This document shows positions 29,451-37,899 of a DNA stretch of 64,000 nucleotides, one piece after another. Both the position numbers and the translations under genes were made by a program. The notes under the pieces were generated by a model. That model saw nothing but the letters and a program-made list of their open reading frames with translations, had not been told where the DNA came from and searched no databases. Position 1 is the first letter of the stretch; each line of letters starts with the position of its first letter. The stretch covers positions 2,108,001-2,172,000 of the forward strand of contig NZ_CP039291.1 of NCBI RefSeq assembly GCF_004798685.1. Direction: 5' to 3'. This DNA comes from Cellulomonas shaoxiangyii (GTDB lineage: Bacteria > Actinomycetota > Actinomycetes > Actinomycetales > Cellulomonadaceae).

Positions 29451-30713
29451 TCAGCGGGTGAGGACCGCGACCGCCTCGAGGTGGTGGGTGTGCGGGAACA
29501 GGTCGTAGCCGGTGACCTCGAGCCCGGTCCAGCCGTGCGCCGCGAACAGCGCCACGTCACGCGCGAGCGCCGCGGGGTCGCACGCGACGTACACGATCCG
29601 CTCCGGCCGCAGCGCGGCGACGGCGTCCACGACCCCGCGCCCCGCACCCGTGCGCGGCGGGTCCAGCACCACGACGTCGGCGCGGGCCGCCACGGGCGCT
29701 CCCCCGCGCCCCCGCAGGGCGTCCGCGACGTCGCCGGCGTGCAGCTCCACCTGCGGGCGGTCGTGCGCGTTGCGGCGCGCGTCGCGCACCGCGCGCGCGT
29801 CGCCCTCGACGCCGACGACGCGGCCCGACCCGCCCACCGCGTCGGCCAGCGGGAGCGAGAACAGCCCGGCACCCGAGTACAGGTCCAGCACGGTCGCGCC
29901 CTCGACGTCGCCGACGCCCCGCAGCACCTCGCGGACCAGCAGCGCGGGCCCCTCGCGGTGGACCTGCCAGAAGCCGGCACCGGCGACGCGGTACTCGTAC
30001 CGGCGGTCGTCGAGCAGCACCTGCTCGCGCACGGCGGCGCGTGCGTTCGGGCGCGTGTCGGGTCGGCCGCGCTGGCGGTCGAACGGCGCGCCGTCGACGA
30101 GGACGAGCGCCGAGGAGCCGTCCGCCGGCGCGACCGCCTCGATGCGGCTGCCCGCCGGCCAGCGGGCGGAGAACAGGTCGAGCGCCGCGATGTCGTCGCT
30201 GGCGAGCGGCATGCTCGTCAGCGGCACGACGTCGTGCGACCGGTGCCGGCGCATGCCGGCGCGCCCGCTCGCGTCGGCCACGAGCTCGATGCGCGTCCGC
30301 CAGCCGAGACCGCCACGCCCGTCGTCACCGGGCGCGGCCAGCACCTCGGGCGTCAGGTCCAGCCGGGCGAGCCGCTGGAGCTGCTCGGCGAGCACGGTGG
30401 CCTTCCACGCGCGCTGCGCCGGCAGCGCGACGTGCGCCAGCTCGCCGCCGCCCACGCCGCCGGGGCCGGCCTCGGGCCACGCCGACGGCACCCGGTCGGG
30501 CGACGCCTCCAGCACCTCCACGGCGTCGGCGCGCCAGAACTTGGCGGTCTCGCCGGCGTCCGTCAGTCGCGCGCGCACGCGTTCCCCGGGCAGGGTGTGC
30601 CGCACGAACACGACGCGGCCCTCGTACCGGGCGACGCAGTGGCCGCCGTGGGCGACGGGCCCGACCTCGAGCTCGACGACGTCGCCCGTCGCGGGCGTGA
30701 TGTCAGATGACAC
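29451..30713 (-). CDS. TrmA/RumA-family class I RNA (uracil-C5) methyltransferase with TRAM domain
   Basis: A 420-aa SAM-dependent RNA methyltransferase. Residues 1-65 form a TRAM RNA-binding domain (VGPVAHGGHCVARYEGRVVF). The Rossmann part has VLDLYSGAGLFSLPLADAVG, VVVLDPPRTGAGRGV and the catalytic cysteine in IVYVACDPAAL. The four cysteines that hold the [4Fe-4S] cluster of RumA are not evident. The target is probably a uracil in 23S rRNA or tRNA. The GTG start at 30713 overlaps the end of the KimA-like gene by 11 bases, so they are likely co-transcribed. Confidence 0.87.
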   Translation of the reverse strand: MSSDITPATGDVVELEVGPVAHGGHCVARYEGRVVFVRHTLPGERVRARLTDAGETAKFWRADAVEVLEASPDRVPSAWPEAGPGGVGGGELAHVALPAQRAWKATVLAEQLQRLARLDLTPEVLAAPGDDGRGGLGWRTRIELVADASGRAGMRRHRSHDVVPLTSMPLASDDIAALDLFSARWPAGSRIEAVAPADGSSALVLVDGAPFDRQRGRPDTRPNARAAVREQVLLDDRRYEYRVAGAGFWQVHREGPALLVREVLRGVGDVEGATVLDLYSGAGLFSLPLADAVGGSGRVVGVEGDARAVRDARRNAHDRPQVELHAGDVADALRGRGGAPVAARADVVVLDPPRTGAGRGVVDAVAALRPERIVYVACDPAALARDVALFAAHGWTGLEVTGYDLFPHTHHLEAVAVLTR

Positions 30714-32706
30714 GCTTCACCGGTCCTCGCACCGTGTCCTCCAGGCCTGTCTGCCCCTCGCTCGACGCGAGCTGCCACGGCACGGAGGCCACGACCACGC
30801 CCGGCGTGAACAGGAGGCGGCTCTTGAGCCGCAGCGCGCTCTGGTTGTGGAGCAGCTGCTCCCACCAGTGCCCGACCACGTACTCGGGGATGTAGACCAC
30901 GACCAGGTCGCGGGGGCTGTCGCGCCGGATGGAGCGCACGTACGTGAGCACCGGGCGGGTGATCTCGCGGAAGGGCGAGTCGAGCACCTTCAGCGGCACG
31001 GGCACGTCCGCGGCGTCCCACTGGGCGCGCAGCGCCGCGACGTCGTCCGGGTCCACGCCCACGGTGACCGCCTCGAGCACGTGCGGCCGCGAGGCGCGTG
31101 CGTAGGCGAGGGCCCGCATCGTCGGGCGGTGCAGGTGCGAGACGAGCACGACCGCGTGCACGCGGCTCGGCAGCGCGCGCGCCGCCTGCATGTCGTCGCC
31201 GAGCGCGAGCTCCTCGCGCACCCGCTGGTAGTGGCTGTGCACGCCCTGCATCGCGACGAAGACGACGCCCATCGCCAGGATCGCGATCCACGCGCCCAGC
31301 ATGAACTTGGTGGCCAGCACGATCACCAGGACCGTGGCCGTCATCGCCAGGCCGACCGCGTTGATGAGGCGTGAGCGGACCATGCGGGCACGCGCGCGGG
31401 GCTCGGGCTCCGTGCGCAGCGCGCGGGTCCAGTGCCGCACCATCCCGAGCTGCGACAGGGTGAACGAGACGAACACCCCGACGATGTAGAGCTGGATCAG
31501 GCGGGTGACCTGCGCGTCGAAGACCCAGATGAGCGCCACCGCGGCCGCCGCGAGCGTGACGATGCCGTTCGAGAACGCGAGCCGGTCGCCCCGGGTGTGC
31601 AGCTGGCGCGGCAGGTAGCCGTCGCGCGCCAGGATCGAGCCGAGCACGGGGAACCCGTTGAACGCCGTGTTCGCCGCCAGCACGAGGATGAGGCCCGTCA
31701 CGGCCGCGACGAGCACGAACAGCACGTCGAGCCCCTCGAACACCGAGGCGGCGAGCTGGCTGATCACCGGGTGCTGCACGTAGCCCTCGCCCACGGGGAC
31801 GCCGTCGCGCAGCAGCTGCTCCGCGGGCCGGTCGGCGAACCGCACCCCGGTCGCCTGGGCCAGCAGGAGGATCGACATGATCATCGTCGTCGACAGCGCG
31901 CCGAGCAGCATCAGGGTCGTCGCCGCGTTGCGCGACTTCGGCTTCCGGAACGCCGGCACCCCGTTGCTGATGGCCTCCACGCCGGTCAGGGCCGCGCAGC
32001 CGGAGGCGAAGGCGCGCAGCACGAGGAACCCGCCCGCCAGCCCGACGAGCCCCTGCTCGAAGCCCGCCTCGGCCGCGACCTCCAGCCCCGCGCTCTCGGC
32101 GGGCGGCAGCGTGCCGGTGAAGTAGCGGAACGCACCGACGACGGCCAGCGAGCCCATCGCGGCCATGAACAGGTAGACCGGGATCGCGAACATCGAGCCC
32201 GACTCCTTGACGCCCCGCAGGTTCACGAGCGTCAGCAGCACGACCAGCGCGATCGCGAACGAGGTCTCGTGCCCCCGCAGCGCAGGGATGGCGGTGGCCG
32301 CGTACTGCGCGCCGGACGAGATGGAGACCGCCACCGTCAGGACGTAGTCGACGAGCAGGGCGCTCGCGACCGTCACGCCCGCCTTCGGCCCGAGGTTGAC
32401 GGACGCGACCTCGTAGTCGCCACCACCGGAGGGGTAGGCGTGCACGTTCTGGCGGTAGGACAGGACCACGGTGACGAGCACGGCGACGACGCCCAGACCC
32501 ACCCACGGCGAGATGGTCAGCGCGGCCAGGCCGGCGATGGACAGCGTCAGGAGGATCTCGTCGGGTGCGTACGCGACGGACGACAGGGCGTCGGACGCGA
32601 ACACCGGCAGCGCGATGCGCTTGGGCAGGAGCGTGTGGCCGAGCCGGTCGCTGCGGACCGGACGGCCGAGCACGAGCCGCTTGGCGGCGTCTGCGAGGTC
32701 CGACAC
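30703..32706 (-). CDS. KimA-like high-affinity K+ importer (APC superfamily) with C-terminal cytosolic domain
   Basis: A 667-aa APC-fold transporter with about 12 membrane helices, then a cytosolic region from about residue 470 resembling a universal-stress-protein fold. TM1 reads LPVFASDALSSVAYAPDE with Asp39 and Tyr46; TM3 reads LLVDYVLTVAVSISSG with Asp120, Tyr121 and Thr124. These match, with a constant offset of 3, residues I recall as K+-site positions in B. subtilis KimA (D36, Y43, D117, Y118, T121). Its divergent neighbours are two TrkA/RCK proteins, reinforcing a potassium role. Automated annotation usually says amino-acid permease. GTG 32706 is supported by TACGAT 8 nt upstream. Confidence 0.8.
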   Translation of the reverse strand: MSDLADAAKRLVLGRPVRSDRLGHTLLPKRIALPVFASDALSSVAYAPDEILLTLSIAGLAALTISPWVGLGVVAVLVTVVLSYRQNVHAYPSGGGDYEVASVNLGPKAGVTVASALLVDYVLTVAVSISSGAQYAATAIPALRGHETSFAIALVVLLTLVNLRGVKESGSMFAIPVYLFMAAMGSLAVVGAFRYFTGTLPPAESAGLEVAAEAGFEQGLVGLAGGFLVLRAFASGCAALTGVEAISNGVPAFRKPKSRNAATTLMLLGALSTTMIMSILLLAQATGVRFADRPAEQLLRDGVPVGEGYVQHPVISQLAASVFEGLDVLFVLVAAVTGLILVLAANTAFNGFPVLGSILARDGYLPRQLHTRGDRLAFSNGIVTLAAAAVALIWVFDAQVTRLIQLYIVGVFVSFTLSQLGMVRHWTRALRTEPEPRARARMVRSRLINAVGLAMTATVLVIVLATKFMLGAWIAILAMGVVFVAMQGVHSHYQRVREELALGDDMQAARALPSRVHAVVLVSHLHRPTMRALAYARASRPHVLEAVTVGVDPDDVAALRAQWDAADVPVPLKVLDSPFREITRPVLTYVRSIRRDSPRDLVVVYIPEYVVGHWWEQLLHNQSALRLKSRLLFTPGVVVASVPWQLASSEGQTGLEDTVRGPVKRVI

Positions 32707-32714
32707 GAGGAGCG

Positions 32715-32720
32715 ATCGTA
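32715..32720 (-). promoter_or_regulatory. Predicted -10 (TACGAT) for a leaderless start
   Basis: On the minus strand TACGAT ends 8 nt before the GTG at 32706 of the KimA-like gene; the 87-bp divergent gap has no room for a long riboswitch leader. Confidence 0.45.
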
Positions 32721-32779
32721 TGCCCCGTACGTGATCGGCACGCACCGGGCGGGGAGCGGTCGCCGCGGGCGGGCGGGTA

Positions 32780-32785
32780 TAGCGT
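32780..32785 (+). promoter_or_regulatory. Predicted -10 (TAGCGT) for a leaderless start
   Basis: TAGCGT (within TATAGCGT) ends 8 nt before the GTG at 32794 of the first TrkA gene. Confidence 0.45.
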
Positions 32786-32793
32786 GACCAGCT

Positions 32794-33459
32794 GTGCACT
32801 TCGTGATCATGGGCTGCGGCCGCGTCGGGGCCACTCTGGCGCAGTCGCTGGAGTCCCGCGGGCACTCCGTGGCCGTCATCGACCAGTTCCCCGACGCGTT
32901 CCGGCGCCTCGACTCCGAGTTCACCGGCAACAAGGTGACCGGTCTCGGGTTCGACCGGGACACCCTGCGCACGGCCGGCATCGACGAGGCGTACGCGTTC
33001 GCGGCGGTCTCCGACGGCGACAACTCGAACATCCTCGCGGCGCGCGTCGTGCGCGAGACGTTCGGCGTGCAGAACGTCGTCGCGCGCATCTACGACCCGC
33101 ACCGCGCGGAGATCTACCAGCGCCTCGGCATCCCCACGGTCGCCACCGTGCGCTGGACCGCCGACCAGGTGCTCCGGCGGATGCTGCCGATGGGCATGAC
33201 CGACGAGCACCGTGACGCGTCCGGCCAGATCCAGCTCTCGCAGGTGGACCTGCACCCCGGCTGGTACGGCCTGACGGTGCGCGCGCTCGAGGACGCGTCC
33301 GGCGGCCGCGTCGCCTACCTCACCCGCTACGGCGACGGCGTCCTGCCGACCGCCTCCACCGTCCTCCAGGAGAACGACACCGTGCACATGCTGCTGCGCG
33401 CCGACGACGCGCCCGCCGTCGAGCGCGTGCTCACCACCGCCCCGGCGGTGACCGCGTGA
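32794..33459 (+). CDS. TrkA/RCK family K+ transport regulator (CeoB-type)
   Basis: A 221-aa RCK protein: an N-terminal Rossmann domain opening VIMGCGRVGATLAQSLESRG, with the adenosine-binding acid in VAVIDQ, followed from about residue 140 by a TrkA_C (RCK_C) domain. These subunits bind NAD(H) or ATP/ADP and gate K+ transporters; RCK_C domains can bind c-di-AMP. It is the first of a coupled pair (GTGA overlap), corresponding to the ceoB-ceoC arrangement in mycobacteria. No Trk/Ktr membrane subunit is in the window, so the divergent KimA-like protein is the obvious candidate partner. Confidence 0.88.
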   Translation: MHFVIMGCGRVGATLAQSLESRGHSVAVIDQFPDAFRRLDSEFTGNKVTGLGFDRDTLRTAGIDEAYAFAAVSDGDNSNILAARVVRETFGVQNVVARIYDPHRAEIYQRLGIPTVATVRWTADQVLRRMLPMGMTDEHRDASGQIQLSQVDLHPGWYGLTVRALEDASGGRVAYLTRYGDGVLPTASTVLQENDTVHMLLRADDAPAVERVLTTAPAVTA

Positions 33460-34130
33460 GGGTCGTGATCGCCGGCGCCGGATCGGTGGGGCGCTCGATC
33501 GCGCGCGAGCTGCTCGCGCACGACCACGAGGTGACCCTCGTGGACCGGCAGCCGTCCGCCATGCGGATCGCGCAGGTGGCCGAGGCGGAGTGGCTCCTGG
33601 CCGACGCGTGCGAGCTCCCGACGCTGCGCCAGGTCCGCGCCGACGAGTGCGACGTCATGGTGGCCGCCACGGGCGACGACAAGGCGAACCTGGTCATCTC
33701 GCTGCTCGCGAAGACGGAGTTCGGCGTGCCCCGCACGGTCGCGCGCGTCAACAACCCCAAGAACGAGTGGATGTTCGACGGCGCCTGGGGCGTGGACGTC
33801 GCCGTCTCGACCCCGCGCATCATGACGGCGATGGTCGAGGAGGCCGTCGCCGTCGGGGACCTGGTGCGGATCTTCACGTTCCACCAGTCGAAGGCCGACA
33901 TCCTGGAGCTCACGCTGCCCGAGGACTCGCCGCTGGCCGGCGTGCGCGTCGGTCAGATCACGTGGCCCGCGGACACCGTGCTCGCCGCGATCGTCCGCGA
34001 CACGCGGCCCCTCGCACCCAGCGCGGACGACACGCTCGAGGGCCGCGACGAGCTGCTGATCGTCACGGGTGCGGACGCGGACGAGGAGGCGCTGGAGCGC
34101 CTGCTGACCCGCGGACCAGCATCCAGCTGA
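33456..34130 (+). CDS. TrkA/RCK family K+ transport regulator (CeoC-type)
   Basis: A 224-aa second RCK protein, with the nucleotide-binding start VVIAGAGSVGRSIARELLAH and VTLVDRQ, then a TrkA_C domain from about 140. Sequence similarity to its upstream partner is modest, as expected for subunits of a heteromeric gating ring. GTG 33456 overlaps the upstream stop by 4 bases. Its last 68 bases overlap the convergent DUF3159 gene, so the two mRNAs are complementary over that stretch. Confidence 0.88.
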   Translation: MRVVIAGAGSVGRSIARELLAHDHEVTLVDRQPSAMRIAQVAEAEWLLADACELPTLRQVRADECDVMVAATGDDKANLVISLLAKTEFGVPRTVARVNNPKNEWMFDGAWGVDVAVSTPRIMTAMVEEAVAVGDLVRIFTFHQSKADILELTLPEDSPLAGVRVGQITWPADTVLAAIVRDTRPLAPSADDTLEGRDELLIVTGADADEEALERLLTRGPASS

Positions 34131-34827
34131 GCCACAGCGTGAGGGCCGTCAGCGGCAGGCCCATCGCGAGCTTCGCCGTGCCCAGCCAGGCGACCTCGCC
34201 CGCGAGGAACAGCGGCAGCTGCACGGCCAGGCGCAGCCCGAACATGCCCACCCACGGCCACGTCGCGAGCGCGTAGCGGCGACGCCGCACCGGGTCGCGG
34301 CGCCAGTCCACGACGACCGACCAGGGGCCGCCCGTCAGGGGACCGTCGTTGCGGAACATGCCCACGACGAGCCCGACGAGCGGCCAGCCCACGAGGACGG
34401 TCACGAGCGTGCCCACGAGGTACGCGCCGTTGACCCACAGGCCGTACGCGAAGTAGTCGGTCGCGTCGCCGGTGCGCCACGCCCACACCACGCCGACGCC
34501 GACGCCGAGGACGCCCGAGAACGCCTGCGTCACCGGCGTGCGCTGCACGAGCCGGGCCAGCACGGCGAGGACCGCCGCGCCGCCCGCGGCGACGAGCGCG
34601 GGCGTCAGCTGCTGGCCCGTGACCAGGTAGACGACGACGAACAGCAGGCCCGGCGCGATCGTCTCGACCATCCCGCGGACGCCGCCCAGGGCGTCCAGGG
34701 CGGAGAACTGCTCCGCCGTGATCGCCCGCATGCCGCGCGCGCCGCCGTCCTCGGGCGGCACCAGGTCGTCGACGGCGTCGAGCAGGGGCGCCTGGTCCGC
34801 GGGCCGCTCGTGGGGCGTCTCGCTCAC
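34063..34827 (-). CDS. DUF3159 family membrane protein
   Basis: A 254-aa integral membrane protein of the actinobacterial DUF3159 family, function unknown. Five to six hydrophobic segments are visible (for example IAPGLLFVVVYLVTG, AVLAVLARL, GLWVNGAYLVGTLVTVLVGW). A conserved WSVVVDWRRDPVRRRRYALA loop follows, and the C-terminal tail is Pro/Arg-rich. The N-terminal 45 residues are acidic and cytosolic. The GTG at 34827 lies 4 nt after the OB-fold gene's stop, so it ends the DUF3710 - OB-fold - DUF3159 operon. Its 3' end overlaps the second TrkA gene by 68 bases. Confidence 0.85.
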   Translation of the reverse strand: MSETPHERPADQAPLLDAVDDLVPPEDGGARGMRAITAEQFSALDALGGVRGMVETIAPGLLFVVVYLVTGQQLTPALVAAGGAAVLAVLARLVQRTPVTQAFSGVLGVGVGVVWAWRTGDATDYFAYGLWVNGAYLVGTLVTVLVGWPLVGLVVGMFRNDGPLTGGPWSVVVDWRRDPVRRRRYALATWPWVGMFGLRLAVQLPLFLAGEVAWLGTAKLAMGLPLTALTLWLSWMLVRGSAGAPAPPRPRPHP

Positions 34828-34831
34828 GCGG

Positions 34832-35200
34832 TCACTCCCCCGGCCGGGGACGCAGCTCGTAGCGGGGGTTGAACAGCGTGCGACGCCCGTTCACGCGGCA
34901 CACCAGCCCGTCGACGCGCAGGCGGCGCCCCGGCTCGATGCCGGTGATCTGCCGCCGGCCGAGCCACACCAGGTCGAGCGTGCCCGACCCGTCGTAGAGC
35001 TCCGCCTGGAGCGCCGGCACGCCCTCGCGGGGGCGCAGCGTCACCGAGCGCAGGACGCCCGACACCGACGCACGCGTGCGGTCCGTCAGCTGGTCGACCG
35101 CACAGCAGCCCGGCACGGCGAGGGCGTCGGCGCGCTCCTCGTCGGCCTCGATCTCCGCCTGGGAGGCGAGCGCCTTGTGGACCCGGTCCTTGAGCGTCAT
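34832..35200 (-). CDS. OB-fold nucleic-acid-binding domain protein
   Basis: A 122-aa protein consisting mainly of one OB-fold like the anticodon-binding/RecG-wedge type: RASVSGVLRSVTLRPREGVP, then LQAELYDGSGTLDLVWLGRR, GRRLRVDGLV and FNPRYEL. It is a conserved actinobacterial gene next to DUF3710 and DUF3159; its ligand is unknown, single-stranded RNA or DNA being the family guess. A Cys-Cys pair (PGCCAV) near residue 31 precedes the fold. ATG 35200 overlaps the DUF3710 stop (ATGA). Confidence 0.85.
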   Translation of the reverse strand: MTLKDRVHKALASQAEIEADEERADALAVPGCCAVDQLTDRTRASVSGVLRSVTLRPREGVPALQAELYDGSGTLDLVWLGRRQITGIEPGRRLRVDGLVCRVNGRRTLFNPRYELRPRPGE

Positions 35201-36015
35201 CGGATCTCCGTGATCTCGGGGCCCCGTGCGGGGGGCTGGAACCGCGGCGCCGGGGGCGACGCCGGTGCGGCCGGCGTCGGGGCGCCCTCCGGCAGCCTGA
35301 GCGCGAGGAGGTCCCGCGGCGGGCGGGGGTCCTGCCCGCGCACCACGACGATCTGCCCGAAGAGGTCCTCGAGCGCGCGGGCGGCGTCGGGCTCGACCGC
35401 GGCCTTGCCGGTGATCACGCCGCGCAGGAACCAGCGCGGGCCGTCGGCCCCGATGAACCGCGCGGGCCGGTGCCCCGTGCGCCCCTCGGGGGTGCGGACG
35501 GGCAGCCGCGCGAGCAGCTCGCGCCCGAACGGACCGGGCAGGTCGTCGACGGTGCCGCCCTGCTGCGTGACGGACTGCGCGATCTCCTCGCGGATCTCGT
35601 CCCAGATGCCCTCGGTGCGCGGCGCCGCGAACGCCTGGACCTGCAGCGACGAGCCCTCCAGCAGCACGGACGCCGCCGACACGACGTTGGTCGCCTTGTC
35701 GATCTCCAGCCGGACCTCCATGCCGGGGACCCCGGGCAGCAGGATCGCGCCGAGGTCCACGCGCGGGAGCTCCGGCAGGGCGTCGGCCGCGTCCCAGGGG
35801 CCGACCCGCGCGGAGTCGCCCGCCGCGACCTGTGCGCCACCGGACGGCGCGCCACCCGACTGCGGACCGGGGGCCGGGTCCGGCCCGTCCGACGGCTCGA
35901 CGTCCCCCGGGGCGTCAGCCTCGGCGCCGTCCGGCGCCGGCGTGCCCGGGTTCGCGGCGACGTCGGCCGCGTCGGCCCCCTCGGCCTTCTTCGGCCCCCG
36001 ACGGAACAGACCCAC
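35197..36015 (-). CDS. DUF3710 family protein
   Basis: A 272-aa cytoplasmic protein of DUF3710, an actinobacterial family without known function. It begins VGLFRRGPKK, the family's typical start, then a 60-residue acidic Pro/Ala/Gly-rich disordered segment. The conserved domain follows (VGPWDAADALPELPRVDLG, then VRLEIDKATNVVSAASVLL and TEGIWDEIREEI). GTG 36015 is chosen because AAGGAG lies 8 nt upstream; an in-frame ATG 48 bases further would disrupt this signal. It is first of three coupled genes and sits beside dut, as in many relatives. Confidence 0.87.
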   Translation of the reverse strand: MGLFRRGPKKAEGADAADVAANPGTPAPDGAEADAPGDVEPSDGPDPAPGPQSGGAPSGGAQVAAGDSARVGPWDAADALPELPRVDLGAILLPGVPGMEVRLEIDKATNVVSAASVLLEGSSLQVQAFAAPRTEGIWDEIREEIAQSVTQQGGTVDDLPGPFGRELLARLPVRTPEGRTGHRPARFIGADGPRWFLRGVITGKAAVEPDAARALEDLFGQIVVVRGQDPRPPRDLLALRLPEGAPTPAAPASPPAPRFQPPARGPEITEIR

Positions 36016-36102
36016 GATCCCCACTCCTTCGACCGGCGCGTGCGCGCCCTCGTCCATGATCAACGTCGCCGACGACGACGGTAGTTCCGTCTCAGGCGAT
36101 CC

Positions 36103-36624
36103 TCAGGCCGACGGCGTCGCCGCGCCCCACCCGCCGCTCGACCCGAACCCGCCGGTGCCGCGCACCGACGCGGGCAGGTCGTCCACCTCGACGAACTCCG
36201 CACGCTCGACGCGCTGCACCACGAGCTGGGCGATGCGGTCGCCGCGGCGCAGCTCCACGGCGTGCGCGGGGTCGGTGTTGTGCAGCGTGACCGCGATCTC
36301 CCCGCGGTACCCGGCGTCGACCGTGCCGGGCGCGTTGAGCACCGTGAGCCCGTGGCGGGACGCGAGGCCCGAGCGCGGGTGCACGAAGGCGGCGTACCCC
36401 TCGGGCAGGGCGATCGCCACACCCGTCGGCACGGTGTGCCGCCCCAGCGGCGGGAGCACCACGTCCTCGCGGGCGACCAGGTCGGCGCCCGCGTCACCGG
36501 GGTGCGCGTAGGCCGGGGCCGGCAGGTCGGGGTCCAGTCGGCGCAGCAGCACCGGCACGGCGGCGACTGCCCGCGCCGGCCCGTCGTCCGCTGTCGCCGC
36601 GTGCTCGCGGGCGGTCTCCGTCAC
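36103..36624 (-). CDS. dut: dUTP diphosphatase
   Basis: A 173-aa trimeric dUTPase hydrolysing dUTP to dUMP, keeping uracil out of DNA and feeding dTMP synthesis. All five motifs are present: [55 protein letters not shown] and the C-terminal [11 protein letters not shown] arm. The N-terminus is about 25 residues longer than usual. GTG 36624 is supported by TAGGGT 8 nt upstream, and the longer frame is rejected. It is divergent from DUF3093. Confidence 0.96.
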   Translation of the reverse strand: MTETAREHAATADDGPARAVAAVPVLLRRLDPDLPAPAYAHPGDAGADLVAREDVVLPPLGRHTVPTGVAIALPEGYAAFVHPRSGLASRHGLTVLNAPGTVDAGYRGEIAVTLHNTDPAHAVELRRGDRIAQLVVQRVERAEFVEVDDLPASVRGTGGFGSSGGWGAATPSA

Positions 36625-36632
36625 GGGGGCCG

Positions 36633-36638
36633 ACCCTA
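36633..36638 (-). promoter_or_regulatory. Predicted -10 (TAGGGT) for a leaderless start of dut
   Basis: On the minus strand TAGGGT ends 8 nt before the GTG at 36624; no Shine-Dalgarno is present. Confidence 0.45.
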
Positions 36639-36722
36639 CCCCCCGGCCGCCGGGCGCCACACCCACGGGCGCCACCCCGTGCACCCCGCCACGTCGCGGG
36701 TCGACGATGAGATCCTGGGGTC

Positions 36723-37241
36723 ATGCCCGCACCTGCCGACCGCCCCGCCTCCACCGACGCCCCCACGACCCGTCCCGCCTTCCGCGAGCGGCTGTGGCCC
36801 GGCCCGCTGGGCTGGGTGGGGGTCGTGCTGTTCGGCACCGTCCTGGGCGTGGCGATGCTGCCGGTCGACGACCTGCTCGCCATCGTCGTCGCGGTGCTGG
36901 CCGTCCTCGGCGGGCTGGCCGTCGCCGTGCTGACGACGCCGCTCGTCCAGGTGGAGCGCGGCACCCTGCGCGCCGGCACCGCCCGCATCCCGGTGCGCCT
37001 GCTCGCGCAGCCGCGCGCGCTGACGCGCGAGGAGCTGCGCGTCGAGCTGGGACCGGCCCTGGACGCCCGCGCGTACGCGTGCCTGCGGTCGTGGATCGGC
37101 ACCGCCGTGCGCGTCGAGGTGCGCGACCCGCAGGACCGGACGCCCTACTGGATCGTCTCCACGCGGCGACCGCAGGACCTCGTCGCCGCGCTCGGCGGCC
37201 GTGCGTCCGACGGCACGGCGTCCGACGGCACGGCGGGCTGA
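36723..37241 (+). CDS. DUF3093 family membrane protein
   Basis: A 172-aa protein of DUF3093. Two membrane helices lie close together (about residues 28-75: LGWVGVVLFGTVLGVAML, then LLAIVVAVLAVLGGLAVAVL), followed by a cytosolic PH-like beta domain with RACLRSW-like and PYWIVSTRRPQDL segments typical of the family. Function unknown. The C-terminus has a duplicated SDGTA pair. ATG 36723 lies 6 nt after GATCCT, a degenerate -10, and there is no Shine-Dalgarno. The dut - DUF3093 - DUF4193 block is widely conserved in actinobacteria. Confidence 0.85.
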   Translation: MPAPADRPASTDAPTTRPAFRERLWPGPLGWVGVVLFGTVLGVAMLPVDDLLAIVVAVLAVLGGLAVAVLTTPLVQVERGTLRAGTARIPVRLLAQPRALTREELRVELGPALDARAYACLRSWIGTAVRVEVRDPQDRTPYWIVSTRRPQDLVAALGGRASDGTASDGTAG

Positions 37242-37297
37242 GCGGGCCGCACGCCGGACCCGCCCGGAGCGGGCAGCACGCTCGGCGAGAACGCAGT

Positions 37298-37328
37298 CGG
37301 CCGGTCACCCCGTGAGGGTGACCGGCCG
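37298..37328. terminator. Bidirectional terminator, 13-bp perfect stem
   Basis: CGGCCGGTCACCC and GGGTGACCGGCCG pair around a 5-nt loop between the convergent DUF3093 and DUF4193 genes. Confidence 0.8.
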
Positions 37329-37350
37329 TCGACGTCGGGCGTGGTGCAGG

Positions 37351-37650
37351 TCAGGCGGCGCACTCCGAGCAGACGGGCTGGCCGTCACGCTCGTAGGCGA
37401 GCTGGCTGCGGTGGTGGACCAGGAAGCACTTGGAGCACGTGAACTCGTCGGCCTGGCGGGGAAGGACGCGGACGGAGAGCTCCTCGCCGGACAGATCTGC
37501 TCCGGGCAGCTCGAATCCCTCGGCGGCCTCCGTCTCGTCCTCGTCCACCACGCCCGAGTTCTTGTCGGAGCGCCGGGCCTGGAGCTCCTGCAGCGAGTCC
37601 TCGCTGAGGTCCTCCTCGGTCTTGCGCGGGGCGTCGTAGTCGGTTGCCAT
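37351..37650 (-). CDS. DUF4193 family protein
   Basis: A 99-aa acidic protein of the highly conserved actinobacterial DUF4193 family. It opens MATDYDAPRKTEEDLSEDSL and contains RRSDKNSGVVDEDE and the invariant FELPGADLSGEELSVRVLPR. The C-terminal CSKC and CSEC pairs form a likely zinc ribbon. Small acidic zinc proteins of this type are suspected to contact transcription machinery, but the function is unproven. ATG 37650 begins the family-conserved MATDYDAP; the longer open frame is not used. Confidence 0.92.
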   Translation of the reverse strand: MATDYDAPRKTEEDLSEDSLQELQARRSDKNSGVVDEDETEAAEGFELPGADLSGEELSVRVLPRQADEFTCSKCFLVHHRSQLAYERDGQPVCSECAA

Positions 37651-37899
37651 GTGTGGCGTCACACTCCGTCTTCTGCCGTGGGGTCGTGTACGCGGGCTCA
37701 ATGCCTCACGGCACTTTTTTGTTCCCCCGCGGGGACGGATTGTGCCCCACCCGGAGGGCCGATGCGACACGGACACGTGACCATGTCGCCGCAGGTGACA
37801 CGGGCCACAGGCCGGAAAGCGCACCCACGCGCCGGGGCGCCGGCGCGTGGCCCCTCGCCGGCTCGCGGGTGGCCGGCGTAGGCGCACCCCGGGGGCACG
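37651..37899. other. Interval between DUF4193 and the inositol-phosphatase-like gene
   Basis: A 249-bp gap containing the DUF4193 promoter region, a T6 tract (37715-37720), and the terminator hairpin at 37825-37850. No convincing gene is present. Confidence 0.5.
37825..37850. terminator. Terminator hairpin after the inositol monophosphatase-like gene
   Basis: CCACGCGCCGG / CCGGCGCGTGG form an 11-bp perfect stem with a GGCG loop, 50 nt past the stop of the minus-strand gene. Confidence 0.65.

Noticed and set aside
32707..32793. c-di-AMP (ydaO) riboswitch upstream of the KimA-like gene
   Set aside because: The 87-bp gap is too short for it and the start has a leaderless layout.
37715..37720. 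T6 run as a Rho-independent terminator
   Set aside because: The flanking sequence does not form a good stem directly before it; the nearby 37825 hairpin and the 37298 hairpin are better candidates.
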